64,000 nt of DNA from JAHIGH01 sp964564035. Its GTDB lineage: Bacteria; Patescibacteriota; Microgenomatia; Levybacterales; UBA12049. The position numbers and the translations under genes were made by a program. Shown here one piece after another: positions 34,802 through 43,363 of the stretch (position 1 is the first letter of the stretch; every line of letters begins with the position of its first letter). The notes below the pieces were generated by a model. That model did not search any database and was not told where the DNA came from. It was given only the letters and a program-made list of their open reading frames with translations. The DNA lies in assembly GCA_964564035.1 (NCBI GenBank), contig CAZLZN010000004.1, forward strand, positions 12,860-76,859, read 5' to 3'.

Positions 34802-35695
34802 ATGTCTGAAATTGGCGTTAAGGGTGAGGGTATAATTGATTCTATTGATAATCAAGGAAATAATCCGGAGCAAAATCGTTTACACAATGAATTACCTAAA
34901 ATGATAATTGCAGGTAAGGATGAGGCTAATCCCCATGATTCCCTAGTAGCAATAGCACGTTTTGAGACGAAAGAACAGGGTGAAAATAATAAACTCCCGG
35001 TTCCGGTATATGATGCTAATTCACAAATAAAACCCCCTTATAACGAAGAGGATAGTTACTATAGAAATCCTGGACTATACGCAATAGCAGTTGAATATAC
35101 AAGGCAAGCGCATGAATTAGCCGCTAAAACAGATATACCTATAACTGCTTCCGGAGGACTAGGACTTGAATGGGCTGTAGACCATACGCCAAATGAAATT
35201 GGCAGCCATTTTGATGTTCATGGCTTTGGAGCAAAAACGGATTTATCAGATCTTGATAAAATTCTTACGGACGGCATCCATTCTGACCGAACTTTATTTA
35301 CTATGCCTTTTATACGCGGTGAAGAAGGAATGGAGGCGTTTGGCGCAGAATTACCTAAAAGAGAAAGAGGTATATATTTAATTTCGGATTATGGTAAGAA
35401 AATAACTGAAAAGGACGGCGGAATAAAATATGTAGGCGTAGGTGAGGAGTACGTAAACGCAATTGATGAAATGAAAAGGCAGTGGCCCGGAGTTGAGATT
35501 GTCCCCTGGCATGATCTACCGAAGGTTTTGACAGAGAGTTATAACTTACATACCGGAGAGAATAAGTCTTATCAAGCACTGAACGAAGAAAATAAACCGC
35601 GTTATACACCTAAAAAATTTAGAGCTTCAGTTTCCAATGATGATAAACCAGTCCTTATTCCAGGCGCGAGTTCCGAGGGCAACGAGGTGTGGTAG
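34802..35695 (+). CDS. Hypothetical soluble protein
   Basis: 297 residues, no signal peptide or membrane helix, acidic. I do not recognise it. Segments that look structured: DSLVAIARFETKEQG, PGLYAIAVEYTRQAHELA, PITASGGLGLEWAVDHT, EIGSHFDVHGFGAKTDLSD and KYVGVGEEYVNAIDEMKRQW, ending in a polar tail. A TATAAT directly abuts the ATG, in an AT-rich divergent spacer shared with maf. The length and composition resemble lineage-restricted proteins also seen here at 40480, 41346 and 55761. Confidence 0.65.
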   Translation: MSEIGVKGEGIIDSIDNQGNNPEQNRLHNELPKMIIAGKDEANPHDSLVAIARFETKEQGENNKLPVPVYDANSQIKPPYNEEDSYYRNPGLYAIAVEYTRQAHELAAKTDIPITASGGLGLEWAVDHTPNEIGSHFDVHGFGAKTDLSDLDKILTDGIHSDRTLFTMPFIRGEEGMEAFGAELPKRERGIYLISDYGKKITEKDGGIKYVGVGEEYVNAIDEMKRQWPGVEIVPWHDLPKVLTESYNLHTGENKSYQALNEENKPRYTPKKFRASVSNDDKPVLIPGASSEGNEVW

Positions 35696-35727
35696 AACAG
35701 CACAATATAAATTTGTTAATTTAAATA

Positions 35728-36834
35728 TTAATTAAAAGAAGTTTTTAGAAGATTTTGCTTATCATACCTTAAAATTGCTAATTCTATTAACCTGTCGATT
35801 AAATCTGAATAATTTAAACCGCTTGCTTCCCAAAGCTTGGGATACATCGAGATATTAGTAAATCCGGGAATGGGGTTTATTTCATTAATAAATGGTTTGT
35901 TTTGTTTGTTAACAAAAAAATCCACGCGTGAAAAACCCTCACAACAAAGTGTTTTAAATGTCTTTATGGCAAGCTCTTGAATTTGCTTTGTAAGTTTTTG
36001 AGGGAGTTTGGCGGGTATTTCTATTGAAGCCCCTTGTTCATCAATATACTTTGCCTCATAGTCATAAAATTCATGTGTTGGAATTACTTCTCCAAGAACT
36101 GAAGCTTTTGGGTTATCATTTCCCAGAATCCCGCATTCAATTTCGCGGCCGTCTATAAATTCTTCAAATAATATTTTTGTATCATACTGAAAAACGGTAT
36201 CAACTGCCTTTTTAAAGTCTTCTTTGTTTTTTACTTTGCTTACACCTACTGATGATCCAAGCGTTGGAGGTTTACAGAAAAACGGCAACCCGAGTTTTTT
36301 AACAATTGCGTTGAAATTTATATTGTCTTTTTCATAATACTGAAATACTAAAAAATCAGGAACGGGCAGGCCTGAATCACGAAGTAATCTTTTGGCGACA
36401 TCCTTGTCCATTGTAATTGCTGAACCCAATATCGAAGGGCCCACAAAGGGGATATTCAATAGCTTCAATAATCCCTGTATTGTCCCGTCTTCGATGTTCG
36501 GGCCATGAACCACCGGAAAGATCACGTCTATTTTTCCGATATTGTATTGATCGGAAATTGTTACTAATTGTCCATTTTTATCGGCGGGGGTAATCGCTAT
36601 TGGCTTTGCAGAGCTATTAAGAGATATTAATTTTGGATTTTCGGAATTTAAAAGATATCTTGCTTCATCTTGCAGCATCCACCGTCCGTTTTTATCGATA
36701 CCGATTAATACAGCTTCATACTTGCTTCTGTCTAGCGAATTTATAACATTTTTCGCCGATTGAAGTGATACTTCGTGCTCCGCGGATTTGCCGCCGAAAA
36801 GAATCGCAACTTTTATTTTTTGATTACCTGCCAT
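35728..36834 (-). CDS. ddl: D-alanine--D-alanine ligase
   Basis: ATP-grasp enzyme joining two D-Ala for peptidoglycan cross-links; 368 residues. Signatures: VAILFGGKSAEHEVSLQSAK at the N-terminus, VIFPVVHGPNIEDGTIQGLL, FCKPPTLGSSVGVSKVKN (ATP lid region), EEFIDGREIECGILGND, and the metal-binding FINEINPIPGFTNISMYPKL. The usual HGxxGEDG loop reads HGPNIEDG, with Pro-Asn-Ile in place of the glycine-rich form, a local variant. Start overlaps the end of the upstream aminotransferase by 11 nt, suggesting coupled expression. Wall synthesis is also served by the MurF-like ligase nearby. Confidence 0.95.
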   Translation of the reverse strand: MAGNQKIKVAILFGGKSAEHEVSLQSAKNVINSLDRSKYEAVLIGIDKNGRWMLQDEARYLLNSENPKLISLNSSAKPIAITPADKNGQLVTISDQYNIGKIDVIFPVVHGPNIEDGTIQGLLKLLNIPFVGPSILGSAITMDKDVAKRLLRDSGLPVPDFLVFQYYEKDNINFNAIVKKLGLPFFCKPPTLGSSVGVSKVKNKEDFKKAVDTVFQYDTKILFEEFIDGREIECGILGNDNPKASVLGEVIPTHEFYDYEAKYIDEQGASIEIPAKLPQKLTKQIQELAIKTFKTLCCEGFSRVDFFVNKQNKPFINEINPIPGFTNISMYPKLWEASGLNYSDLIDRLIELAILRYDKQNLLKTSFN

Positions 36835-37975
36835 AAATGTAAGTATTGGTGCCGTTTAAATAATTGGAAAATCTCTCCATTCCCGCGACCAAGTTCTCTT
36901 CCCGTCTGCCAAAACAAATCCTAACATGCCCCTCTCCCCCGGGACCGAAGTCACTGCCGGGGACGACCGCTACTTTGGCAGTTTTTAATAGGTCCATGCA
37001 GAAAGCTTGTGTGTTGTTTATACCTTTTAGTTTGGGGAAAAAATAGTATGACCCTTTGGGCATAGTATAACTAATCATGCCGTTGAGGCGGTCCAAATAC
37101 TCTGCCACCAGCAGTCTGTGTTTTTTATATATTTCTAAATTGTTGGCTAGAATTTCGTTCTGATTTTTGATTGCCGAAATCGCGGCATATTGGGAAACAA
37201 CCGGCGCGCAATTGACAATCGAATCATGAACGGGAAGTATTTTTTCAATAACCGAAATATCGGAGTGCAGATATCCGATCCTCCAGCCTGTCAGCGAAAA
37301 ATCTTTTGAGAAGCTAACAACTCTGATAACATTTTTTTTAAATTCTTTTTCAGTAGCCGGGGTATAAAAATCCGCGTCGTCGAATATCATATTTTTATAT
37401 ACCTCATCAACTATTAGAAAAATTTTTAATTCCTTGGCGAGTTTTGCCAGTTCGATCAGGGTTTCCCGGGAATATACGGATCCGGTCGGATTATTAGGGT
37501 TGCAGAGCAAAATTGCGGCTGTTCTTTTGGATATTGTTTTTTTTAGCAATTTTAAATCCAGTTCCCAGTTTCTTATTTCATTTAGAGGAACAGGCAATGC
37601 TTTGCCGCCTGCCATTTTGACGATTCTGAAATATGCAGAATACGCGGGTGTCGGTATGATCACTTCGTTTTTTGATTTTTTTAAAATACTTAAGAATACA
37701 GAACTTAGTCCTTCTATCGCGCCGGCTGTGACCATTATTTCGTCACTTGAGTAATTCATCTTCTCCTCGGACAATGACTTACTAATGATATTTCTCAGCT
37801 CGATCACTCCTCGGGGGTCGGAATATTTATCTACTAAATTTGAGGAGATCGCGCTAAAAACATCCTCCCGGATTATATTTTCGGAGTTCATATACGGGAT
37901 TCCCTGACTCAAGGAAATTATACCTTCATTATATCTCGCGTAATTTTCCATTTGTTTTATAGCATTCAATTTCAT
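36824..37975 (-). CDS. PLP-dependent class I/II aminotransferase
   Basis: 383 residues of fold-type I. Visible motifs: GIISLSQGIPYMNSENI near the start, VTAGAIEGLSSVFLSI, IPTPAYSAYFRIVKMAGG, LCNPNNPTGSVYS, IVDEVYKNMIFDD, and the lysine site VVSFSKDFSLTGWRIGYLH, with VRICFGRREENL (carboxylate Arg) near the C-terminus. Aspartate or aromatic amino-acid aminotransferase-like; substrate not certain. Cotranscribed with ddl, so supply of amino acids for the wall is possible but unproven. Its start codon is only 3 nt from a four-unit GAATTAA repeat, which may alter expression. Confidence 0.9.
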   Translation of the reverse strand: MKLNAIKQMENYARYNEGIISLSQGIPYMNSENIIREDVFSAISSNLVDKYSDPRGVIELRNIISKSLSEEKMNYSSDEIMVTAGAIEGLSSVFLSILKKSKNEVIIPTPAYSAYFRIVKMAGGKALPVPLNEIRNWELDLKLLKKTISKRTAAILLCNPNNPTGSVYSRETLIELAKLAKELKIFLIVDEVYKNMIFDDADFYTPATEKEFKKNVIRVVSFSKDFSLTGWRIGYLHSDISVIEKILPVHDSIVNCAPVVSQYAAISAIKNQNEILANNLEIYKKHRLLVAEYLDRLNGMISYTMPKGSYYFFPKLKGINNTQAFCMDLLKTAKVAVVPGSDFGPGGEGHVRICFGRREENLVAGMERFSNYLNGTNTYIYGR

Positions 37976-37978
37976 TGA

Positions 37979-38006
37979 GAATTAAGAATTAAGAATTAAG
38001 AATTAA
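37979..38006. repeat. Heptanucleotide array (GAATTAA x4) beside the aminotransferase start
   Basis: Four perfect GAATTAA units, 3 nt before the aminotransferase ATG on its template-proximal side. Weaker copies of similar motifs (TTAGAAT, CTAAATT) continue with inverted orientation to about 38095. Change of unit number would alter promoter-to-start spacing. Confidence 0.8.
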
Positions 38007-38232
38007 GAGTTTAGAATTCAGAAGTAAATTTAGAATGTAGAATAATTTTAAACTCTAAATTCTATCTGAATTTTGAATTATGAATTCTAAATTTGATTAT
38101 AAAATGTATTTGAATATATTCAAAAATTTTATAATTTTATAAGCGCTCCAGCTTTGAATCAGCCTCACATAAATATTCGTCCAATTGTGGTAGATTTTGT
38201 AATGAAATAAGATTATAATACGTCCAAGATCT

Positions 38233-38985
38233 ATGGACAAAATTATCAGAGACGCGCTGACTGATCTGGGGTGTTCGGATAAAGAGATAAAGTTTTTCAT
38301 CACAAATTACCGTTCAGGCGCGCTTACAATCAATGAAATAGCTAAAATAGCAAAGATCGAGAGATCTACCGCCTATTTGATAGCCCAAAGCCTCATTAGC
38401 AAGGGCCTGATTATTGAGGACTTGAAACAATATAAAAAATCACTCGTGACTATTGAGCCGAAAACACTTCTTCGAATGCTGTCCGCGAAACAAAGACAAA
38501 TCGGGAGACATGAACTGACGCTTAAGGAAAATCTAAGCGCGCTTGAGTCCCTTTATTTGACATCAGAATACAGACCGACGGTCAAAACTTATGACGGAAA
38601 TAACGGTTTACTCGCGATTTGGAAAGATATTTTGTCAAAATCCCAGGAGGTTCTGCTTTGGACAAATCAGGATACCGAGAGTAATTTTTTTACGAAGAAT
38701 TATCATCATCTTTTTATCAAAGAAAGGTTTAAAAAGAATATACCTGTTCGCGTACTGGCTGTTAATAATTCAAAAGGACAGGAGCTTATCAAAAACGATA
38801 GTGAATCGCTTAGAAAAACAAAAATTCTCCCGGATGGCGTAGTATTCAGCGCGGAAACATATATTTACGGCGATAAGGTCGCTATTCTGGACTATAATAA
38901 AGACATAATTGGCGTAATTATTAAAAGCGATCAGATTGCCGGATCGCAGAGGGCAATATTCGAGATGAACTGGGGAGTTTTATAA
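38233..38985 (+). CDS. TrmB-family transcriptional regulator
   Basis: 250 residues. An N-terminal winged helix-turn-helix (LGCSDKEIKFFITNYRSGAL, INEIAKIAKIERSTAYLIAQ, SLISKGLIIED) is followed by a coiled dimerisation helix (about 80-112) and a C-terminal PLD-like ligand/sensing domain (VLLWTNQDTESNFF, RVLAVNNSKGQ, EVAILDYNKDI-like end). TrmB members control sugar uptake in archaea; CPR genomes often carry this short form. It is divergent from the aminotransferase. TATAAT at 38214-38219 precedes it. Its stop overlaps the convergent MurF-like gene by 6 nt. Confidence 0.85.
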   Translation: MDKIIRDALTDLGCSDKEIKFFITNYRSGALTINEIAKIAKIERSTAYLIAQSLISKGLIIEDLKQYKKSLVTIEPKTLLRMLSAKQRQIGRHELTLKENLSALESLYLTSEYRPTVKTYDGNNGLLAIWKDILSKSQEVLLWTNQDTESNFFTKNYHHLFIKERFKKNIPVRVLAVNNSKGQELIKNDSESLRKTKILPDGVVFSAETYIYGDKVAILDYNKDIIGVIIKSDQIAGSQRAIFEMNWGVL

Positions 38986-40308
38986 TGACCGTCTGCGTTT
39001 TTTGTCCCAAAAATCTCCTCTTCTCGGCAATAAATCCGCATCCTTTTTTTCATTTAATAAACTTTCAATTATATCTTCCAAATACATAGACGCGGAGGCC
39101 TTGAATAAAATCCTCTCCCCTCCCCTGATGTTTTCTTTTATAAAATCTAATACTTCTTCGCGATTCGAAAATTTAATCACTTGATCATTTGACCCTTTTT
39201 CATTTTTAATTTTTGAATTATTATTTTGATCTTTGATCTTTGATCTTTGATCTAATATTTGGAAGGTATATTCCCCTACTCTCTTCCCTACCAAAATAAT
39301 CCGCTCCAAATCCATCTCACTCAACAACCTGCCCAGCTTCTCATGCTCTTCACGCTCCTTCTCTCCAAGCTCGAGCATGTCGCCCAGTACTACCCATTTT
39401 TTATCTCCGGGCATTTTGGAGAACATGTCCAGAACTGCTTTCATGGAAGACAGATTGGCGTTGTAGGAGCTGTCGATAAGCAGAGTGTTTTTTATGCCTT
39501 GTAAAATATTGCTTCTGCCGGGCGGCATTTTTAACCGGCTAAATTTCTTATCAAAAGGTAATTTCAAATACCCGCACACCTCGCGGCACATGACGATCGA
39601 ATAGAATATCTCTTCGGGTAATAACTGACTAAATTTATATTCTTCACCTTTTATTTCAAATATCGTGCTGTTTGTGGTCAAATTATATTTGTTTAAATAA
39701 ATCTCTTTTGATACCTCTATGACTTGATTCCTGCTTCGCACTACATGCTTCTTCATGAACTCCGAATCAGCGTTGATCACAGACAAACTTTGACAGCGTT
39801 CAAGAAAATGTCCGAAGTCATGCGCAATCGCTTCATCTACTGATTTAAAACCTAAATGCTTGATTTTTAAAGCCTGTTCAAAATTCTGGCTGTGCGTTCT
39901 GCCGACACTTGTCCAAAGCACGACTTCGGGTTTGAGAAATTCAGCCAGGAATTTACCTTCTCCCCATCTGTCGGTATCTGCTTCTGCTACGAATATTTTT
40001 TCATGAGGGGGGTTTTTAAATGAGTTAATAGGCGCTGTTAAGAACAATTTCAGCCATTCTACATAGCTGAAGGTTTCTCTATGCAGATCCAGGATGAAAA
40101 ACGGTATTCCGTACGCGCTGTTCGCGTGATGTGAGTAAACAGCCTTGTCGCCCAGCTGGGATTCAAGCATATGCAGGAGAGTTGTTTTTCCGCTAGAACC
40201 GGTTACGACAACTACTCTAGGACTCCATCTGCGAAGCTTTATCCCCGCCCAGAATCGGAAATATTTTGCGATAAATAAATAGAGTGATTTTTTGAGTTTG
40301 TTTATCAT
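38980..40308 (-). CDS. murF: MurF-like Mur ligase with shortened N-terminus
   Basis: 442 residues. ATP P-loop TGSSGKTTLL at residues 36-45, then AVYSHHANSAYGIPFFILD, AEADTDRWGEGK, SVGRTHSQNFEQ, MPPGRSNILQGIKNTLLIDS with the MurF-type SYNANLSSMKAVLDMFSKMP, and WVVLGDMLELGEKEREEH. This order is MurF (adds D-Ala-D-Ala to the UDP-MurNAc tripeptide). The usual 80-100-residue substrate domain before the P-loop is missing. Residues about 350-378 are a Lys/Asn/Gln-rich insertion coded by 7-nt repeats (GATCTTT units at 39228-39248), absent from normal family members as far as I know. Function as a wall ligase is likely, with ddl nearby. Confidence 0.85.
   Translation of the reverse strand: MINKLKKSLYLFIAKYFRFWAGIKLRRWSPRVVVVTGSSGKTTLLHMLESQLGDKAVYSHHANSAYGIPFFILDLHRETFSYVEWLKLFLTAPINSFKNPPHEKIFVAEADTDRWGEGKFLAEFLKPEVVLWTSVGRTHSQNFEQALKIKHLGFKSVDEAIAHDFGHFLERCQSLSVINADSEFMKKHVVRSRNQVIEVSKEIYLNKYNLTTNSTIFEIKGEEYKFSQLLPEEIFYSIVMCREVCGYLKLPFDKKFSRLKMPPGRSNILQGIKNTLLIDSSYNANLSSMKAVLDMFSKMPGDKKWVVLGDMLELGEKEREEHEKLGRLLSEMDLERIILVGKRVGEYTFQILDQRSKIKDQNNNSKIKNEKGSNDQVIKFSNREEVLDFIKENIRGGERILFKASASMYLEDIIESLLNEKKDADLLPRRGDFWDKKRRRSL
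39205..39254. repeat. Heptanucleotide repeat inside the MurF-like gene
   Basis: Three perfect GATCTTT units (39228-39248) and a partial fourth, flanked by ATTTTTAATTTTTGAATTAT. They code for the charged Ser/Lys/Asp/Gln insertion of the MurF-like protein. Loss or gain of a single 7-nt unit would shift the frame. Confidence 0.8.
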
Positions 40309-40441
40309 TTTTGTTTTAGGAAAAAGCCCGGACAGAGTACATTCTCAGCGATAAGGTATTATACTATATAATTTGTTATTAAGCTTAATTTTTTGGTAAT
40401 TCACGAAAATATTAAGTTTATGTAATAAAATCACTATAGGC

Positions 40442-40471
40442 TTGACATTTGGTAATGTGTCGTGCTAAAAT
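40442..40471 (+). promoter_or_regulatory. Promoter of the 40480 gene
   Basis: TTGACA (40442-40447), 18-bp spacer, TGCTAAAAT (extended -10, TAAAAT at 40466-40471), 8 nt to the ATG at 40480. No Shine-Dalgarno site fits between. Confidence 0.7.
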
Positions 40472-40479
40472 GACAACAT

Positions 40480-40890
40480 ATGCCAAGCTTGAGAGAAATG
40501 GGGATACGACCTGATGTAAACGGCCTTAGATTGGTAAGACCAGACAAAAGTGCAAAAGTTGTTAAGGTGACTGAGTCTCCCATAGTGGGCGATGAGCGTA
40601 AATTATTTAATTTCAGAAAACCTGCAAAAAGAGAAAAGAAATCAGAATCTCCAGCGACAGTGAAACTAGAAGATCCAACAGAAACCAAAGTAAGAAGCGT
40701 AGATGTTTATAGCAGATACGCAAGTAGAAAAGTGACCAAAGCTTTGGCCGAGCAACACCCTACGTTGAGAAAAGTGCATCTTATGAACGCCGCGGCAGCA
40801 TTAGAACAGGCAAAAGTTGTAACACCAGGCGGCATAGATGAAATGCACAAGCTTCATACTATATATGAGGCGATTAACACGCTGAAATAA
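40480..40890 (+). CDS. Hypothetical basic protein
   Basis: 136 residues, rich in Lys, Arg and Glu, no signal or membrane helix. First half (KSAKVVKVTESPIVG, KPAKREKKSESPATV) looks disordered; the second half (SVDVYSRYASRKVTKALAEQ, HLMNAAAALEQAKVV) is helical. No family recognised. Followed after 1 nt by the next gene, so a two-gene operon. A good promoter lies upstream. Confidence 0.6.
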   Translation: MPSLREMGIRPDVNGLRLVRPDKSAKVVKVTESPIVGDERKLFNFRKPAKREKKSESPATVKLEDPTETKVRSVDVYSRYASRKVTKALAEQHPTLRKVHLMNAAAALEQAKVVTPGGIDEMHKLHTIYEAINTLK

Positions 40891-40891
40891 T

Positions 40892-41200
40892 ATGGCAGAG
40901 AATTTATTTAAGCAAATAACAAGGTATATAGGTTCAAATATTGTGCTTGAGTGCAATATCACCCGTGAACAAGAAGAAAAAACAAAAAAAGCCGCTCGCA
41001 GAAAAATATTCTACGACGACGAACATCGTTCCAGAAGCGGATTTAATGGAGACTCGCCGAGTACTTATGCTGCTGCAGAGGCGAATATCAAAGCTCTGAG
41101 AGCGTCTTTTGCTGATAGCGGGATAAAAGAATTACGAGAGATACCGGCAAAAGTAGATCGAGAGAGAATTTTAAATATTAGAAAACTGTTCGAGCATTGA
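40892..41200 (+). CDS. Hypothetical helical protein
   Basis: 102 residues, charged and mostly helical: an N-terminal KQITRYIGSNIVLECNITRE, a basic stretch EEKTKKAARRKIFYDDEHRS, then AAAEANIKALRASFADSG and a C-terminal helix. No signature recognised. Its ATG follows the upstream stop by one base, so it is cotranslated with the 136-residue protein and may be its partner. Confidence 0.55.
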   Translation: MAENLFKQITRYIGSNIVLECNITREQEEKTKKAARRKIFYDDEHRSRSGFNGDSPSTYAAAEANIKALRASFADSGIKELREIPAKVDRERILNIRKLFEH

Positions 41201-41345
41201 CCCACTAATACCTTACTACCGAACCAATTCATTTATAATCTAAGCATCATATATATTTATCGTATTTATGATAAAAAGATTACTTTATTTATGCGGCAGG
41301 GTTCATTGACAGCGCTAAGTTATTATAATAAGCTGAATAGAGATT

Positions 41346-43361
41346 ATGGAACAGGATAAAGGGCAAAAGGGAGAAATTTCGACGCCGCAAATCGATTTTA
41401 GTCTGGAGATGGTTCGAAACTCGGCGCTTGATCATAGATTGAGGGCCAAAGCAGCTGACGCGGTGATTCTGGGTTCCAGAATTGACAGCATAATTAGCTT
41501 ATCTGAGATAAGCAACATTGAAGATATAACCGGAAAAGATGGCAGGTTCTATAGAGACCGAGCTCTTGAAAAGATATCCGATAAACTAAAAGATAAATCA
41601 TTAAGTAAACCGGAGATAATAGAACTTCGAGAAATTGAGGCAAAAACAGCACTTCAGCAGGCATTGGAGCCTGAAGATAACTTTGACTGGCGCTCCAAGT
41701 TGAGCGACTTTGCCAACAATCAAGATCCTCAAATAGAAATAAACGAAAAAACCAGGTGTGAGCTGCGAAAACTTGCGCATGGACCAACTGACACTGTTTG
41801 GACTGGCAGAATAAGATCTATAACACATAATCTGTTTACGGGAAAAGAAAATAATTTGTTTATTAAAGTTATGCCGATCGTTACCAGGAATCCGGACGGA
41901 TCACGTACGCCTTATAGCTATTACGCACAAGCTGTTGAGGCAACAATTGATGCGGAGATGCGGAGATCACCTAACCCTGATTATAAGCCGGTTTTGGAGA
42001 GCATGAAAGAACGTTTTTCCGAAGCATCGTATGAAAATCATACTGCATATCTTAAATCACTTGAACATATTACCCCGGAAATGCGCGAGGCGCTGAGTGA
42101 AGATACTGAATACAGGACAGCTCTGGCAGAAAAATTTATGCAAAACAAAGAATTTCACAAGGCAGAGAGCCTGATGGATAAGCTTGCGAATAATGACAGA
42201 ATAAGAGCTCTCAGGACGAGGAATTATCTTTTTCTGGCAGAGCAGGCAGATAAATCCGAAGACGCTTCCAAATATATCAGAGAAGCGATGACAAGCTCCG
42301 TAGCACTTGAAGTCATACCTGTAATCGGGGGCGAAGGAATTGGTAAATACACCAGGGAAATTGCAAATAAATATCCTAATCAACCAGAACTTATTAGGCC
42401 ACTACAGATTATGGAAGCCAGAAGCTTTTTGGGGCGCGCAAATCCCGATACGGAAGCGGCGGGCAGAAAAATAAAAGAAGCACTTGGCGCACCGAACGAT
42501 TTTGATATTTCTAATACCGATGTCTTTGTTGAAAAAACAGAACAAATAGTCGATAAAAAAGTCCGGCAGTCATTGATTCTTGCTTCGATAGAATACTTAT
42601 CAGCCAAATCCAAAACAGAAAGCGCGGAAAAGAGCGCCGGCAAATATACCGCACAAATTGAATCATTGGCGACCCAATTACAGACGAGCTTCATGGAGTC
42701 TTATGCCGAAAAATCGACTGAGCGCAAACACGATAATCTGAGACTGGATGTATCGGATACGTTGAGCAGAGTTTGGGGTCTACAGGTTGAATCAGGCTGT
42801 GATATAACGCGGCTCAAGGAAAATATAATTCACGGTGCCGACAAATTGGGTCTAGATATCCCTGAAATACCTGCTATAAAGAGGATCAATGAATTAGAAG
42901 ACAAAGTCCAGCAGGAAAGGCACAAATCAGAACTAACAGGCAGACTTTCGAGAATTACCGATAATCTCGATTCTGCAAGCATTGAAGATTTGAATTTTAC
43001 ATTGGGACATGCGGATAAAATTGAAAAAGAAAAATTGAAAGATATTACTGATAAAGCACGAAATAAAGTTGAAATATCCGATGGAGAGCTAAAAAATAAC
43101 GGGATTGAAGTTATTAAATTACTTGATGCTTATATGACCCAGTTCCAAAATGCCCGAGCGGATGAGAAAGAGAGCCGCAGAATACCGGGTCTGATAAACA
43201 GTATATTGCCGTTTGCGCAGGCAGTCTACGCGGCAACATATCAAGACGAAGCCAAATCTCAAAAAATTGCGAAAGCTATTGTTGAATTAAATAATGCCAA
43301 GGATGTTTTGCCTACAGTTAAGAAGGGCGGGTCATTTTTCAGAAGATTTTTGAAGCGGTAA
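41346..43361 (+). CDS. Large helical protein with TPR-like region, unknown
   Basis: 671 residues, almost wholly alpha-helical, soluble, charged. The region about 250-320 (FMQNKEFHKAESLMDKLANN, YLFLAEQADKSEDASKYIRE) reads like degenerate TPR units. The N-terminal 100 residues have HEAT-like helices (SALDHRLRAKAADAVILGSR). A second helical block (about 500-620) includes coiled coil (RINELEDKVQQERHKSELTG). It ends with a basic tail FFRRFLKR. No enzyme motif found. Possibly a scaffold. Ends 2 nt before the stop of convergent dnaB. Confidence 0.65.
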   Translation: MEQDKGQKGEISTPQIDFSLEMVRNSALDHRLRAKAADAVILGSRIDSIISLSEISNIEDITGKDGRFYRDRALEKISDKLKDKSLSKPEIIELREIEAKTALQQALEPEDNFDWRSKLSDFANNQDPQIEINEKTRCELRKLAHGPTDTVWTGRIRSITHNLFTGKENNLFIKVMPIVTRNPDGSRTPYSYYAQAVEATIDAEMRRSPNPDYKPVLESMKERFSEASYENHTAYLKSLEHITPEMREALSEDTEYRTALAEKFMQNKEFHKAESLMDKLANNDRIRALRTRNYLFLAEQADKSEDASKYIREAMTSSVALEVIPVIGGEGIGKYTREIANKYPNQPELIRPLQIMEARSFLGRANPDTEAAGRKIKEALGAPNDFDISNTDVFVEKTEQIVDKKVRQSLILASIEYLSAKSKTESAEKSAGKYTAQIESLATQLQTSFMESYAEKSTERKHDNLRLDVSDTLSRVWGLQVESGCDITRLKENIIHGADKLGLDIPEIPAIKRINELEDKVQQERHKSELTGRLSRITDNLDSASIEDLNFTLGHADKIEKEKLKDITDKARNKVEISDGELKNNGIEVIKLLDAYMTQFQNARADEKESRRIPGLINSILPFAQAVYAATYQDEAKSQKIAKAIVELNNAKDVLPTVKKGGSFFRRFLKR

Positions 43362-43363
43362 AA

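Noticed and set aside
38097..38303. 68-codon minus-strand frame upstream of the TrmB gene
   Set aside because: Overlaps the TrmB start and its promoter, low-complexity AT sequence, no ribosome-binding site.
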